This document shows, in pieces, positions 8,426 through 16,764 of a DNA stretch of 64,000 bases. Every line of letters starts with the position of its first letter. Position 1 is the stretch's first letter. The stretch is from an uncultured Eubacteriales bacterium (lineage in GTDB: Bacteria; Bacillota; Clostridia; Oscillospirales; Oscillospiraceae). The notes beneath the pieces were generated by a model, which saw only the letters and a program-made list of their open reading frames with translations, was not told where the DNA came from and made no database searches. Both the position numbers and the translations under genes were made by a program. The stretch is from the NCBI GenBank assembly GCA_900547405.1, contig URGL01000007.1:1-64000 (forward strand), read 5' to 3'.

Positions 8426-10309
8426 TCAGCGAACCACGGAGATCACCACGGGGCCCTCGGTGGCCACGGATACGCCGCCCAGGTCGTCGGCATTGGATAC
8501 AAGCATGGCAACGGTGGTGTCGTAACCGGCCTTTTTCAGAGCGTCCAGGTCGAAGTGGACCAGCTTCTGGCCCTTCTTCACCTTCTGGCCGTTCTCCACG
8601 AAGGTCTCAAAGTACTTGCCCTGGAGATCCACGGTGTTCACGCCGATGTGCAGCAGCACCTCTACCCCGTTCACATTCAGGCCCAGGGCGTGCTTGGTCT
8701 CATACACCAGCTCCACGGTGCAGTCCGCGGGAGCCACCACATCCCCGGAGGTGGGGATGACGCCGATGCCCTTGCCCAGAGCGCCGGAGGCGAAAACCTC
8801 GTCCTTGATATCGGAAGCGGGGATCACGGTGCCCTCTACAGGAGCGGACAGCACCACATCGCCGGCAGTGACGGCCTTGGGAGCGGTCTTGGGGGCCTTG
8901 GAGCCAGGCAGGGGGTCATCCTCGAAGCCGACCACGTAGGTCAGGGCAGCGCCGCCGAAGAAGGCCACGCAGATGCCGATGATGTAAGCAATGAACTGGC
9001 TCAGCTGGACATCGGGGCCGTAGTAGGACATAATGGTCAGGATACCGTTGTTGGCAAAGCCGTAGTTGATGGCCCGGCCGATGCCCATAATGCCGCCGCC
9101 TACGGCACCGGCGATAACGGCGCAGATCATGGGCTTCTTCAGCCGCAGGTTACAGCCGTAAATGGCAGGCTCGGTCACGCCAACCAGCCAGGCACTCAGA
9201 GCGCCGGAAGCGGCAACCTGACGGGTATTGATGTTCTTGGTCTTCAGCATGACGCCCAGAGCGGCACCGGCCTGGGAGAAGTTGGCGGCACCGGCGAAGC
9301 ACATCAGGGTGTTGTAGCCGGTGAGGGCCACATCGTTCAGGCCAATGGGAAGCAGGGCACGGTGGGCACCGAAGATGACACAGACGCCCCACAGTCCGCC
9401 CACCACGATACCGCCGAGGACAGGGCTGAAGCCGTACAGCGCGTTATACAGGAACTGGATCACATAGCCAACGTAGATGCCCACAGGGCCCACAACGGTC
9501 AGCATAACAGGAAGCATGACGATCAGGCAGATGCCGGGGACAAAAATCAGCTGCAGCACCTCAGGAATGACCTTTTTCAGCCACTTTTCCAGGAAGTACA
9601 GGCAGATGACTGCCAGAATAATGGGAATGACTGACTCGGTGTAGGCAAAAATTTTGGATTTTTCGCCCACTGTAAAGGCCATCTTAATGACCGGCAGGCC
9701 GAAGATGGTGGACTTGGTGGCCACATCCTGGACCATGGCATCGATGGTGGGATGGCACAGGAAGGCACCCAGCATCATGGCGATGACCTGGTTGGTCTTC
9801 AGTGCCTTGGCAGCGGTGTAGGCCAGGAAGACGGGCATGAAGTAAAAGATGACGTTGCTGGCGGTGTTCAGGATCACATAGGTGCTGGCGGCACTGTCCA
9901 CCCAGCCCAGCTTGGCAACGGCGGACAGCAGACCCTTGATGAGGCCGGCCGCGGCAATGGCAGGCACCAGGGGGGTGAAGATCTCGCCCAGCTTCTGGAT
10001 GAGCAGATTGCCGAAGCTCTGCTTCTCAGCGGGGACCTCTACATCGCCCTCGCCAACCATCTCGCCGCCCAGCAGCGCCACAGCCTGGTCGTAAATCTTG
10101 TTGACCTTGCTGCCCAGAACGACCTGGAACTGGCCGGAAGCCTCTACCACCTGGATCACGCCCTCCAGGCGGCTGACCACATCCTTGTCCGCCTTTTTGT
10201 TGTCCCGCAGCACGAAGCGGAGACGGGTGAAGCAGTGGGTCATCGACTTGATGTTCTCTTTGCCGCCGACATTCTCGATGATGTCGGAAGCGACCTTTTT
10301 GTAGTCCAT
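8426..10309 (-). CDS. Beta-glucoside PTS transporter, EIIBCA
   Basis: A 627-residue fused phosphotransferase permease. An N-terminal EIIB domain has the phospho-cysteine in MTHCFTRLRF (about Cys 27), the central EIIC domain has about ten membrane helices, and the C-terminal EIIA domain has the active His in LLHIGVNT. The B-C-A order is that of the BglF/BglP group. The start at 10309 has GAGGA 6 bases upstream; the longer open frame would run into the leader terminator. It imports and phosphorylates beta-glucosides and, by family knowledge, also controls the antiterminator by phosphorylation. First gene of the operon. Confidence 0.92.
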   Translation of the reverse strand: MDYKKVASDIIENVGGKENIKSMTHCFTRLRFVLRDNKKADKDVVSRLEGVIQVVEASGQFQVVLGSKVNKIYDQAVALLGGEMVGEGDVEVPAEKQSFGNLLIQKLGEIFTPLVPAIAAAGLIKGLLSAVAKLGWVDSAASTYVILNTASNVIFYFMPVFLAYTAAKALKTNQVIAMMLGAFLCHPTIDAMVQDVATKSTIFGLPVIKMAFTVGEKSKIFAYTESVIPIILAVICLYFLEKWLKKVIPEVLQLIFVPGICLIVMLPVMLTVVGPVGIYVGYVIQFLYNALYGFSPVLGGIVVGGLWGVCVIFGAHRALLPIGLNDVALTGYNTLMCFAGAANFSQAGAALGVMLKTKNINTRQVAASGALSAWLVGVTEPAIYGCNLRLKKPMICAVIAGAVGGGIMGIGRAINYGFANNGILTIMSYYGPDVQLSQFIAYIIGICVAFFGGAALTYVVGFEDDPLPGSKAPKTAPKAVTAGDVVLSAPVEGTVIPASDIKDEVFASGALGKGIGVIPTSGDVVAPADCTVELVYETKHALGLNVNGVEVLLHIGVNTVDLQGKYFETFVENGQKVKKGQKLVHFDLDALKKAGYDTTVAMLVSNADDLGGVSVATEGPVVISVVR

Positions 10310-10342
10310 ACAGATCCTCCTCAAGTTTTTCCGAACAGACGC

Positions 10343-10404
10343 AAAAAAAGACCAGAACGATAAGAGCAAAGGGGAACCCCTTCACCACAAATCACTTCTG
10401 ATCT
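10343..10404 (-). terminator. Leader terminator controlled by antitermination
   Basis: On the minus strand the arm AGATCAGAA (10396-10404) pairs with TTCTGGTCT (10349-10357), enclosing an AAGGGG/CCCCTT hairpin, followed by a run of seven T. The 5' arm overlaps the RAT element, so RNA-bound antiterminator would prevent this hairpin. Confidence 0.85.
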
Positions 10405-10427
10405 TGCCCGCATGACCGGTAACACTC
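10400..10427 (-). promoter_or_regulatory. Ribonucleic antiterminator (RAT) site
   Basis: The minus strand reads GAGTGTTACCGG, then TCATGCGGGCAAGATC, matching the remembered BglG/LicT RAT consensus (GTTACT...GCAGGCAAAACC) and overlapping the terminator's 5' arm. It predicts regulation by the antiterminator encoded at 5919-6782. Confidence 0.85.
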
Positions 10428-10454
10428 ATCTGTGCCTGTTCAATTGATGGACTT

Positions 10455-10483
10455 ACTTTACAACAATTTCACCTCATTTTCAA
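10455..10483 (-). promoter_or_regulatory. Promoter of the beta-glucoside operon
   Basis: TTGAAA (10478-10483) and TAAAGT (10455-10460) with a 17-base spacer on the minus strand. Transcription would start near 10448, just upstream of the RAT site. Confidence 0.6.
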
Positions 10484-10581
10484 GGGGTTTCTGCTTTTTC
10501 TGCCTTTTGAACAAAATCAGCATTCTCAATTTGTTCACAATGCCCATAGGGCCCCTTTACAAATTATTTTCCATTTTTCTC

Positions 10582-10610
10582 TTTACACCACCCCGAAAGT
10601 ATTATATAAT
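10582..10610 (+). promoter_or_regulatory. Sigma-A promoter of ireB
   Basis: TTTACA (10582-10587) and a perfect TATAAT (10605-10610) with a 17-base spacer, 34 bases before the ireB start codon. Confidence 0.8.
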
Positions 10611-10643
10611 ACTCTCATTCATTATGAAAAGGAGCTGAAGACC

Positions 10644-10895
10644 ATGACGGATCAGGATACTTTGACCTTCAACGTACCCGATGACAAGGAGAACATGCGG
10701 CTGATCCTGCGCAGTGTGTTCGATGCCCTGACCCAGAAGGGGTATAACCCCGTCAATCAGATCGTGGGCTACCTATTGACCGAGGACCCCACCTATATCA
10801 CAAACTTTGGCAACGCCCGGAGCATGATCTGTAAAATCGACCGGGACGAGCTTATGCAGGCCCTGGTGCGGGAGTATCTGTTTGACCACAATTGA
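10644..10895 (+). CDS. ireB: IreB family regulatory phosphoprotein
   Basis: An 83-residue protein of the IreB/UPF0297 (YrzL, DUF965) family. Diagnostic stretches are YNPVNQIVGYLL, EDPTYITNF and the C-terminal VREYLFDHN; threonines near the N terminus (DQDTLTFN) correspond to the region phosphorylated by PASTA kinases in this family. AAGGAG lies 9 bases before ATG. In many Firmicutes it lies beside ruvX/yqgF, but here a small unknown gene follows after 29 bases. It is a cytosolic regulator linked to Ser/Thr kinase signalling and cell-envelope stress. Confidence 0.92.
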   Translation: MTDQDTLTFNVPDDKENMRLILRSVFDALTQKGYNPVNQIVGYLLTEDPTYITNFGNARSMICKIDRDELMQALVREYLFDHN

Positions 10896-10924
10896 ATTTC
10901 AGGAATTTGCAGGAGGTTTTATTT

Positions 10925-11212
10925 ATGGCGGAAGAAAAGGTTCTCACCTACAAGGGGCATCCTTTGATGCGTAAAGATAATCTGATCTACTACGGCTCCA
11001 TGGCCGATCCCTATATCGTCATGCTCCAGGTGCTGGAGACCAAGAAGGTGGGCGACACCGACTTCGCCACCCGTGTCTCCGTCCAGCTCCAGCTGACGGA
11101 CCCCAGCGCCAGAAGCCGGGACCGGGTGGCGAAGAAGAGCGAAAAGAGCGACCTGTACACCGCTCTGGACGTAGGCTGCGTCTGGCTGGAGCGGGCTCTG
11201 GCCGGGAAATAA
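10925..11212 (+). CDS. Small conserved hypothetical protein
   Basis: A 95-residue protein, charged and without membrane segments or signal. The start MAEEKVLTYKG at 10925 has AGGAGG about 10 bases upstream; an earlier in-frame ATG (10892) overlaps the ireB end and lacks a site. It probably forms a two-gene operon with ireB, closed by the terminator at 11258-11299. The sequence (GHPLMRKDNLIYYG, then YIVMLQVLE and TRVSVQLQL) suggests a small mixed alpha/beta protein. I do not recognise a named family. Confidence 0.75.
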   Translation: MAEEKVLTYKGHPLMRKDNLIYYGSMADPYIVMLQVLETKKVGDTDFATRVSVQLQLTDPSARSRDRVAKKSEKSDLYTALDVGCVWLERALAGK

Positions 11213-11257
11213 TCAAAAAGACGGAATACGGGCATGTTCCTACCCCTGGTGCTGCCC

Positions 11258-11299
11258 AAAAGGCCGGTGTATCGCGATCAGACGATACACCGGCCTTTT
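11258..11299. terminator. Strong terminator of the ireB operon
   Basis: A perfect stem of about 17 bp (AAAAGGCCGGTGTATCG with its complement) with A-rich and T-rich flanks, so it could work in both directions. It ends the ireB operon. Confidence 0.85.
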
Positions 11300-11377
11300 C
11301 CTGTTACCCCATGACTTTCTCTATTAGGGATGCATAGCTGTCCACAATATCATAGGCTACAATTTTCCCCCACCCAC

Positions 11378-11406
11378 TTGCAAATACCCTGCTTATCCTG
11401 TATAAT
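11378..11406 (+). promoter_or_regulatory. Promoter of ychF
   Basis: TTGCAA (11378-11383) and TATAAT (11401-11406) with a 17-base spacer, about 65 bases before the ychF start codon. Confidence 0.75.
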
Positions 11407-11472
11407 AGTAGAATCTATGCGGGTCCCCCCCATTACTCCCGGACCCACCCGAAGACAAAGGAGATCAGTCAT

Positions 11473-12570
11473 ATGAAATTAGGTATTGTGGGCCTGCCCA
11501 ATGTGGGCAAATCCACCCTGTTTAACGCCATTACCAATGCCGGTGTTCCGGCCGACAACTACGCCTTCTGCACCATCGACCCCAATGTGGGCGTGGTGTC
11601 CGTGCCGGATGAGCGTCTGACCTGGCTTGCGGACCTGCACAAGCCTAAGAAGGTGACCCCGGCGGTGATTGAGTTTGTGGACATCGCCGGGCTTGTGAAG
11701 GGCGCTTCCAAGGGCGAGGGGCTGGGCAACAAGTTCCTGTCCAACATCCGCACCACCGATGCCATTGTCCATGTGGTCCGGTGCTTTGAGGACCCCAACG
11801 TGACCCATGTAGAGGGATCCACCGATCCTCTGCGGGACATCGACATCATCAACCTGGAGCTTGTCATGGCTGACATCGAGATGGTAGAACGCCGCATCGA
11901 CAAGTGCCAGAAGGCGGCCAAGGGCGGCGACAAGCGGTTTGTGAAAGAGGCTGAGCTCTTTACTGAGCTGCTGGCCCACCTGAATCAGGGCAAGCTGGCC
12001 CGGACCTTTGATTGCAGCGAGGAAGACATGGCCCTCATTGCCACTTCTGACCTGCTGACCCTGAAGAAGACCATTTATGTGGCGAATCTGGCCGAGGACG
12101 AAGTCAACACTCCGGAGCAGAGCCGCCACTATATGGCCGTGAAGCGGCTGGCCGACGAGGAGGGCAGCCAGATCATTCCCATCTGCGCCAAGCTGGAGGC
12201 AGACATTGCCGAGCTGGACGATCCTGATGAAAAGGCCATGTTTATGGAGGAGCTGGGCGTGAAGGAATCCGGCCTGGACCGGCTGATCCGCAGCAGCTAC
12301 ACCCTGCTGGGCCTCATCTCCTTCCTCACCGCCGGCTCCGACGAATGCCGGGCCTGGACCATCAAGAAGGGCACCAAGGCTCCTCAGGCTGCCGGTAAGA
12401 TCCACACCGACTTCGAACGGGGCTTCATCCGGGCCGAGGTCATTGCCTTCGAGGATATGAAGGCCTGCGGCACCATGGCCAATGCCAAGGCTAAGGGACT
12501 GGTCCGCAGCGAAGGCAAGGACTACGTTATGAAGGACGGCGACATCGTCAACTTCCTGTTCAACGTATAA
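11473..12570 (+). CDS. ychF: Redox-regulated ribosome-binding ATPase YchF
   Basis: A 365-residue Obg-family P-loop protein of normal length. The N-terminal P-loop is GLPNVGKST (about residues 7-15), switch and G3 region DIAGLVKGAS, and the altered G4 motif NLAED that gives YchF its ATP preference. The C-terminal TGS-like domain ends with DGDIVNFLFNV, nearly the family standard. AAGGAG sits 9 bases before ATG. It is a monocistronic gene between its own promoter and terminator. Family role: ribosome/70S-associated ATPase in translation and stress responses. Confidence 0.95.
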   Translation: MKLGIVGLPNVGKSTLFNAITNAGVPADNYAFCTIDPNVGVVSVPDERLTWLADLHKPKKVTPAVIEFVDIAGLVKGASKGEGLGNKFLSNIRTTDAIVHVVRCFEDPNVTHVEGSTDPLRDIDIINLELVMADIEMVERRIDKCQKAAKGGDKRFVKEAELFTELLAHLNQGKLARTFDCSEEDMALIATSDLLTLKKTIYVANLAEDEVNTPEQSRHYMAVKRLADEEGSQIIPICAKLEADIAELDDPDEKAMFMEELGVKESGLDRLIRSSYTLLGLISFLTAGSDECRAWTIKKGTKAPQAAGKIHTDFERGFIRAEVIAFEDMKACGTMANAKAKGLVRSEGKDYVMKDGDIVNFLFNV

Positions 12571-12607
12571 TTTTTTCGGGGCAGCCCAATGGGCCGCCCC
12601 GATTTTT
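12571..12607. terminator. Shared terminator between ychF and the S66 peptidase gene
   Basis: A GC-rich hairpin (12577-12601, CGGGGC arm with internal GCCCA/TGGGC) with T-rich flank on each strand, between two convergent genes. Confidence 0.85.
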
Positions 12608-12608
12608 C

Positions 12609-13625
12609 TTATCCAAAATAAATAGCCTGTTCTTCCGCATCCACCCTTGCCTTCACGCCAAAGGGCAGAATGCACCTGGGCGTTGCGTGGCCGATATTCA
12701 GGTTTGCCAGGATGGGCTTATTGGGGTCCGCCACTACCTCCCGGAGAATGGCGTGATACTCCTGCAGGTAGGCTTCGTCCATAGGTTTTCCCACCAGAAT
12801 GCCATTCACCGCTGCCAATACCCCGGCCTCTTTCAGAAATTCAAGGGCTTTTCGGTATTTTTCCGGCTTCATTTTCTCCTCGCAGGACTCCAGCAGCAGG
12901 ATCTTCCCCTGCCAGTCCTGTGGAAACAGTTCGTAGCGGCGGCACAGCTCCGGCATGTCCGGGTAACGGGTGCCATCGAAGAAGTCAAACATGGTGTCCA
13001 CGCAGCCGCCCAATATCTCTCCCTCGAATTGGGGGCAGCCCTGGAGGAGCTGGAAGCCCTCATTGGGGTGCTTCACTCTGGGGACCCCCACCTGGTCCGC
13101 CCCAAAGTCGGTCCGCTCCTCGTACCAGGTATCACTGGGCCGAACCTCCCGGATGGTCCCGGTTTGCAGCAGCTCCCGGAAATATTTTTCTGTATAAGGG
13201 AGCATATTCTCCTCCAACTCGCAGACATCCGCCAGGAAGGACTGGCCGTAGAAGGTGGAAATGCCCAGCTTGTGGAGCATAAAGTGGTTCACTGTGGTAT
13301 CGGAAAAGCCCAGAAAGGTCTTTTTCGATGCCGCCTTTTTTAATTCGTCCTTTCCAAACAGGTAGGGCAGCAGCCGGTAGGTATCATCCCCGCCGATGGC
13401 GCAGAGGATCATATCGATTTCCGGGTCCCGGTAAGCCTCCAGCAGGTCCTGGGCCCGTTTTTCGGGATGGGCCTTCAGGTAAGCGATGCCTTTCAGGGCG
13501 TTGGGCAGGAATTTGACCTTGCAGCCCATGCTCTCCAGGCGTTTGGTTCCAATAGCCAGCTCATGGGCGACAAAGGGCTCCCCCAATGTCCCGGCAGAGA
13601 GGCTGACAATGCCGATGGTTTTCAT
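12609..13625 (-). CDS. S66 family peptidase (LD-carboxypeptidase / MccF-like)
   Basis: A 338-residue serine peptidase of family S66. The nucleophile Ser lies in LGFSDTT (about residue 106), the Glu in LLLESCEEK, and the His in NIGHATP near the C terminus, forming the Ser-His-Glu triad of the family. No signal peptide, so cytosolic. An AGGAGG ribosome site precedes the ATG. It may recycle murein tetrapeptides (LD-carboxypeptidase) or cleave aminoacyl-nucleotide conjugates (MccF type); the DTTVNHFMLHK region is compatible with either. It lies 70 bases downstream of ppdK on the same strand, beyond a terminator. Confidence 0.88.
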   Translation of the reverse strand: MKTIGIVSLSAGTLGEPFVAHELAIGTKRLESMGCKVKFLPNALKGIAYLKAHPEKRAQDLLEAYRDPEIDMILCAIGGDDTYRLLPYLFGKDELKKAASKKTFLGFSDTTVNHFMLHKLGISTFYGQSFLADVCELEENMLPYTEKYFRELLQTGTIREVRPSDTWYEERTDFGADQVGVPRVKHPNEGFQLLQGCPQFEGEILGGCVDTMFDFFDGTRYPDMPELCRRYELFPQDWQGKILLLESCEEKMKPEKYRKALEFLKEAGVLAAVNGILVGKPMDEAYLQEYHAILREVVADPNKPILANLNIGHATPRCILPFGVKARVDAEEQAIYFG

Positions 13626-13648
13626 AATTTCTTCCTCCTAATGGGTAG

Positions 13649-13680
13649 AAAACCGGGGCCGTCCCAAAGAACAGCCCCGG
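13649..13680 (-). terminator. Terminator of ppdK
   Basis: The minus strand has a CCGGGGC arm (13674-13680), a 14-base loop, a GCCCCGG arm (13653-13659), then TTTTCT. Confidence 0.75.
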
Positions 13681-13695
13681 CAAAACAGTTATGGC

Positions 13696-16557
13696 TTACT
13701 TATTCCGAGTCTCCTCGAATACCTTCTTGGCTTCGGCAAAACCGGCCTTGGCACCGGCGATACCGGCCTTAGCCACATCGGTCAGCACATCGGCAGCAAC
13801 CTGGGCGACTTCCTTGGCGTTCTCAGCGAACTCCTTAGCGGCCTCCTTGGCGGCTTCCTTAGCAGCTTCCCGGGAAGCGGCCTTGTCTTCTTCCGCAGTC
13901 TTCGCCTGCTCGGCCTTGGCAGCCTCCTGCTTGATGGCAGCCTGAGCGGCAGCCAGACGGGCGATGGGCACACGGAAGGGGCTGCAGGACACATAGTCCA
14001 GTCCCAGGGTGTTGCAGAACTCCACGGACGTGGGGTCGCCGCCGTGCTCGCCGCAGATGCCGCAGTGCAGCTCGGGACGGGTCTTCTTGCCCAGCTCCAT
14101 AGCCATGCTCATGAGTCTGCCAACGCCGTTCTGGTCCAGCTTGGCGAAGGGATCATTTTCGTAAATCTTGGCATCGTAGTAGGCATTCAGGAACTTACCG
14201 GCATCGTCACGGGAGAAGCCGAAGGTCATCTGGGTCAGGTCATTGGTACCGAAGCAGAAGAACTCAGCCTCCTTGGCGATCTCGTCAGCGGTCAGAGCGG
14301 CACGGGGGATCTCGATCATGGTGCCGACCTCATACTCCAGCTCCATACCGGCGGCGGCGATCTCGGCATCAGCCGTTTCTACAACGGTCTTCTTGACGTA
14401 GGCCAGCTCCTTGACCTCACCAACCAGGGGGATCATGATCTCAGGGCGCATCTTCCAGTCGGGATGGGCCTTCTGGACATTGATGGCGGCACGGATGATG
14501 GCGCGGGTCTGCATCTTGGCGATCTCGGGGTAAGTGACAGCCAGACGGCAGCCACGGTGACCCATCATGGGGTTGAACTCATGCAGGGACGCAATGACGA
14601 TCTTGATGTCCTCTACGGTCTTGCCCTGAGCCTTGGCCAGCGCCTCGATCTCGGCGGGAGTGGTGGGAACGAACTCGTGCAGAGGGGGATCCAGGAAGCG
14701 GATGCACACGGGCATACCCTCCAGGGCCTCGTAGAGCTTCTCGAAGTCACCCTGCTGATAGGGCAGGATTTTCTCCAGAGCAGCCTCCCGCTCCTCCACG
14801 GTATCGGAGCAGATCATCTCCCGGAAGGCGGCGATCCGCTCAGGCTCAAAGAACATGTGCTCGGTACGGCACAGGCCGATGCCTTCGGCGCCCAGCTCCC
14901 GGGCCTTCTTGGCATCAGTGGGAGTATCGGCGTTGGTGCGGACCTTCATGGTGCGATACTTGTCGGCCAGAGCCATGATGCGGCCAAATTCACCGGCGAT
15001 CTCGGCATCCACAGTGGGGATCAGACCGTCGTAAATGTTGCCGGTAGAGCCGTCGATGGAGATGCAGTCGCCCTCGTGGAAGGTCTTGCCGCCCAGGGTG
15101 AAGCGCTTGTTCTCCTCGTCCATGGCGATATCGCCGCAGCCGGAAACGCAGCAGGAGCCCATGCCACGGGCCACAACGGCAGCGTGAGAAGTCATACCGC
15201 CGCGGACGGTCAGGATGCCCTGAGCGGCCTTCATGCCGGTGATATCCTCAGGAGAGGTCTCCAGCCGGACCAGGACCACCTTCTCGCCACGGGCTGCCCA
15301 GCTTTCCGCATCCTCAGCGGAGAAGACGATCTTGCCGCAGGCGGCTCCGGGGGAAGCGCCCAGGCCACGGCCAATGGGGGTATTTTCCTTCAGGGCCTTG
15401 GTGTCGAACTGGGGATGCAGCAGGGTATCCAGGTTCCGGGGCTCGATCATGGCCACGGCCTTCTTCTCGTCGATCATGCCCTCATCCAGCAGATCGCAGG
15501 CGATTTTCAGAGCAGCCTTGGCGGTACGCTTGCCGTTACGGGTCTGGAGCATATAGAGCTTCCCGTTCTCCACGGTGAACTCCATGTCCTGCATATCCCG
15601 GTAGTGATCCTCCAGCAGGGCGCAGACCTTGGTGAACTGCTCATAAGCCTCGGGGAACTTGTCCGCCATCTGCGCAATGGGCATGGGGGTCCGGACACCG
15701 GCCACCACGTCTTCGCCCTGGGCGTTGGTCAGGAACTCGCCCATCAGCTTCTTCTCGCCGGTAGCGGGGTCACGGGTAAAGGCAACACCGGTGCCGGAGT
15801 TGTCGTTCAGGTTGCCGAACACCATGGGCATGACGTTGACGGCAGTGCCCCAGGAGTAAGGAATGTCGTTGTCGCGGCGGTAAACATTGGCGCGGGGGTT
15901 GTCCCAGGAGCGGAACACGGCCCGGATGGCCTCGTACAGCTGCACCTTGGGGTCGGAGGGGAAGTCCACACCCAGCTTGGCCTTATACTCGGCCTTGAAC
16001 TGGGCAGCCAGCTCCTTCAGGTCCTCGGCAGTCAGCTCTACGTCAAACTGAACGCCCTTCTTCGCCTTCATCGCATCGATGAGCTGCTCGAAGTACTTCT
16101 TGCCCACTTCCATGACCACGTCGGAGAACATCTGGATGAACCGGCGGTAGGAGTCATAAACAAACCGGGCAAACTTGGGGTCGGGGTTGCCCTTGATCAT
16201 GGCATCCACAACGTCATCGTTCAGGCCCAGGTTCAGGATGGTGTCCATCATGCCGGGCATAGAGGCCCGCGCGCCGGAGCGGACGGAAACCAGCAGCGGG
16301 TTATTGAGGTCGCCGAACTTCTTGCCGTTGACCTCCTCCATTTTATCCACGTACTCCATGATCTGGGCCATGATCTCATCGTTGATCTTCCGGCCGTCCT
16401 CATAGTACTTGGTGCAGGCTTCGGTAGAAATAGTAAAGCCCTGGGGAACCGGGAGGCCAATCTTGGTCATTTCCGCCAGATTGGCACCCTTACCACCCAG
16501 AAGCTCACGCATGGAACCGTCGCCTTCTGTGAACATGTAGACATACTTATGAGACAT
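13696..16557 (-). CDS. ppdK: Pyruvate, phosphate dikinase with C-terminal helical extension
   Basis: A 953-residue enzyme interconverting pyruvate + ATP + Pi and phosphoenolpyruvate + AMP + PPi. The ATP-grasp domain is N-terminal (GGKGANLAEM near residue 20), the phospho-His swivelling domain has GGMTSHAAVVARG mid-protein, and the TIM-barrel PEP/pyruvate domain holds HCGICGEHGG and ends at RVPIARLAAAQAA. That core is about 875 residues, the usual full length. A further 78 residues, rich in Ala, Lys and Glu (repeated EAAKEAAKE pattern), follow and look like a long amphipathic helix. The start at 16557 has AAAGGGG 7 bases upstream. It is transcribed alone from a clear promoter, probably for glycolysis/gluconeogenesis with PPi. 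Confidence 0.95.
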   Translation of the reverse strand: MSHKYVYMFTEGDGSMRELLGGKGANLAEMTKIGLPVPQGFTISTEACTKYYEDGRKINDEIMAQIMEYVDKMEEVNGKKFGDLNNPLLVSVRSGARASMPGMMDTILNLGLNDDVVDAMIKGNPDPKFARFVYDSYRRFIQMFSDVVMEVGKKYFEQLIDAMKAKKGVQFDVELTAEDLKELAAQFKAEYKAKLGVDFPSDPKVQLYEAIRAVFRSWDNPRANVYRRDNDIPYSWGTAVNVMPMVFGNLNDNSGTGVAFTRDPATGEKKLMGEFLTNAQGEDVVAGVRTPMPIAQMADKFPEAYEQFTKVCALLEDHYRDMQDMEFTVENGKLYMLQTRNGKRTAKAALKIACDLLDEGMIDEKKAVAMIEPRNLDTLLHPQFDTKALKENTPIGRGLGASPGAACGKIVFSAEDAESWAARGEKVVLVRLETSPEDITGMKAAQGILTVRGGMTSHAAVVARGMGSCCVSGCGDIAMDEENKRFTLGGKTFHEGDCISIDGSTGNIYDGLIPTVDAEIAGEFGRIMALADKYRTMKVRTNADTPTDAKKARELGAEGIGLCRTEHMFFEPERIAAFREMICSDTVEEREAALEKILPYQQGDFEKLYEALEGMPVCIRFLDPPLHEFVPTTPAEIEALAKAQGKTVEDIKIVIASLHEFNPMMGHRGCRLAVTYPEIAKMQTRAIIRAAINVQKAHPDWKMRPEIMIPLVGEVKELAYVKKTVVETADAEIAAAGMELEYEVGTMIEIPRAALTADEIAKEAEFFCFGTNDLTQMTFGFSRDDAGKFLNAYYDAKIYENDPFAKLDQNGVGRLMSMAMELGKKTRPELHCGICGEHGGDPTSVEFCNTLGLDYVSCSPFRVPIARLAAAQAAIKQEAAKAEQAKTAEEDKAASREAAKEAAKEAAKEFAENAKEVAQVAADVLTDVAKAGIAGAKAGFAEAKKVFEETRNK

Positions 16558-16592
16558 AAAATACCCCTTTCCTATAGCAAGCAATGCTATTT

Positions 16593-16609
16593 TGTGTAAT
16601 TCTTACACA
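16593..16609. promoter_or_regulatory. Palindrome in the ppdK leader
   Basis: A perfect inverted repeat (TGTGTAA TTC TTACACA) about 25 bases downstream of the ppdK -10 box, in the 5' untranslated region. It could be an operator; the binding protein is unknown. Confidence 0.45.
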
Positions 16610-16633
16610 TTTCAATATCGTTAGTGCCAAAAT

Positions 16634-16662
16634 AGTATACCACGGAGCACCCTCAATTGCAA
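16634..16662 (-). promoter_or_regulatory. Promoter of ppdK
   Basis: TTGCAA (16657-16662) and TATACT (16634-16639) with a 17-base spacer on the minus strand. Confidence 0.75.
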
Positions 16663-16764
16663 CAAGAATTCCCAATTCCAGGAATTTTTATCGGGATGTA
16701 CAAAAAACCCCAGGTATTTTGTGCGTTCTGCCGAAATTAAAACATTTTTATCGATATTTTTTAT

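Noticed and set aside
10432..10638. 68-codon plus-strand ORF before ireB
   Set aside because: It spans the promoters and lacks a ribosome site; composition is AT-rich non-coding sequence.
11479..12675. 398-codon minus-strand frame opposite ychF
   Set aside because: Shadow; ychF on the plus strand is a strongly conserved family and has the promoter and ribosome site.
14044..16599. 851-codon plus-strand frame opposite ppdK
   Set aside because: A shadow of ppdK; composition is His/Gly/Leu-rich without motifs, and the minus-strand protein is unmistakable.
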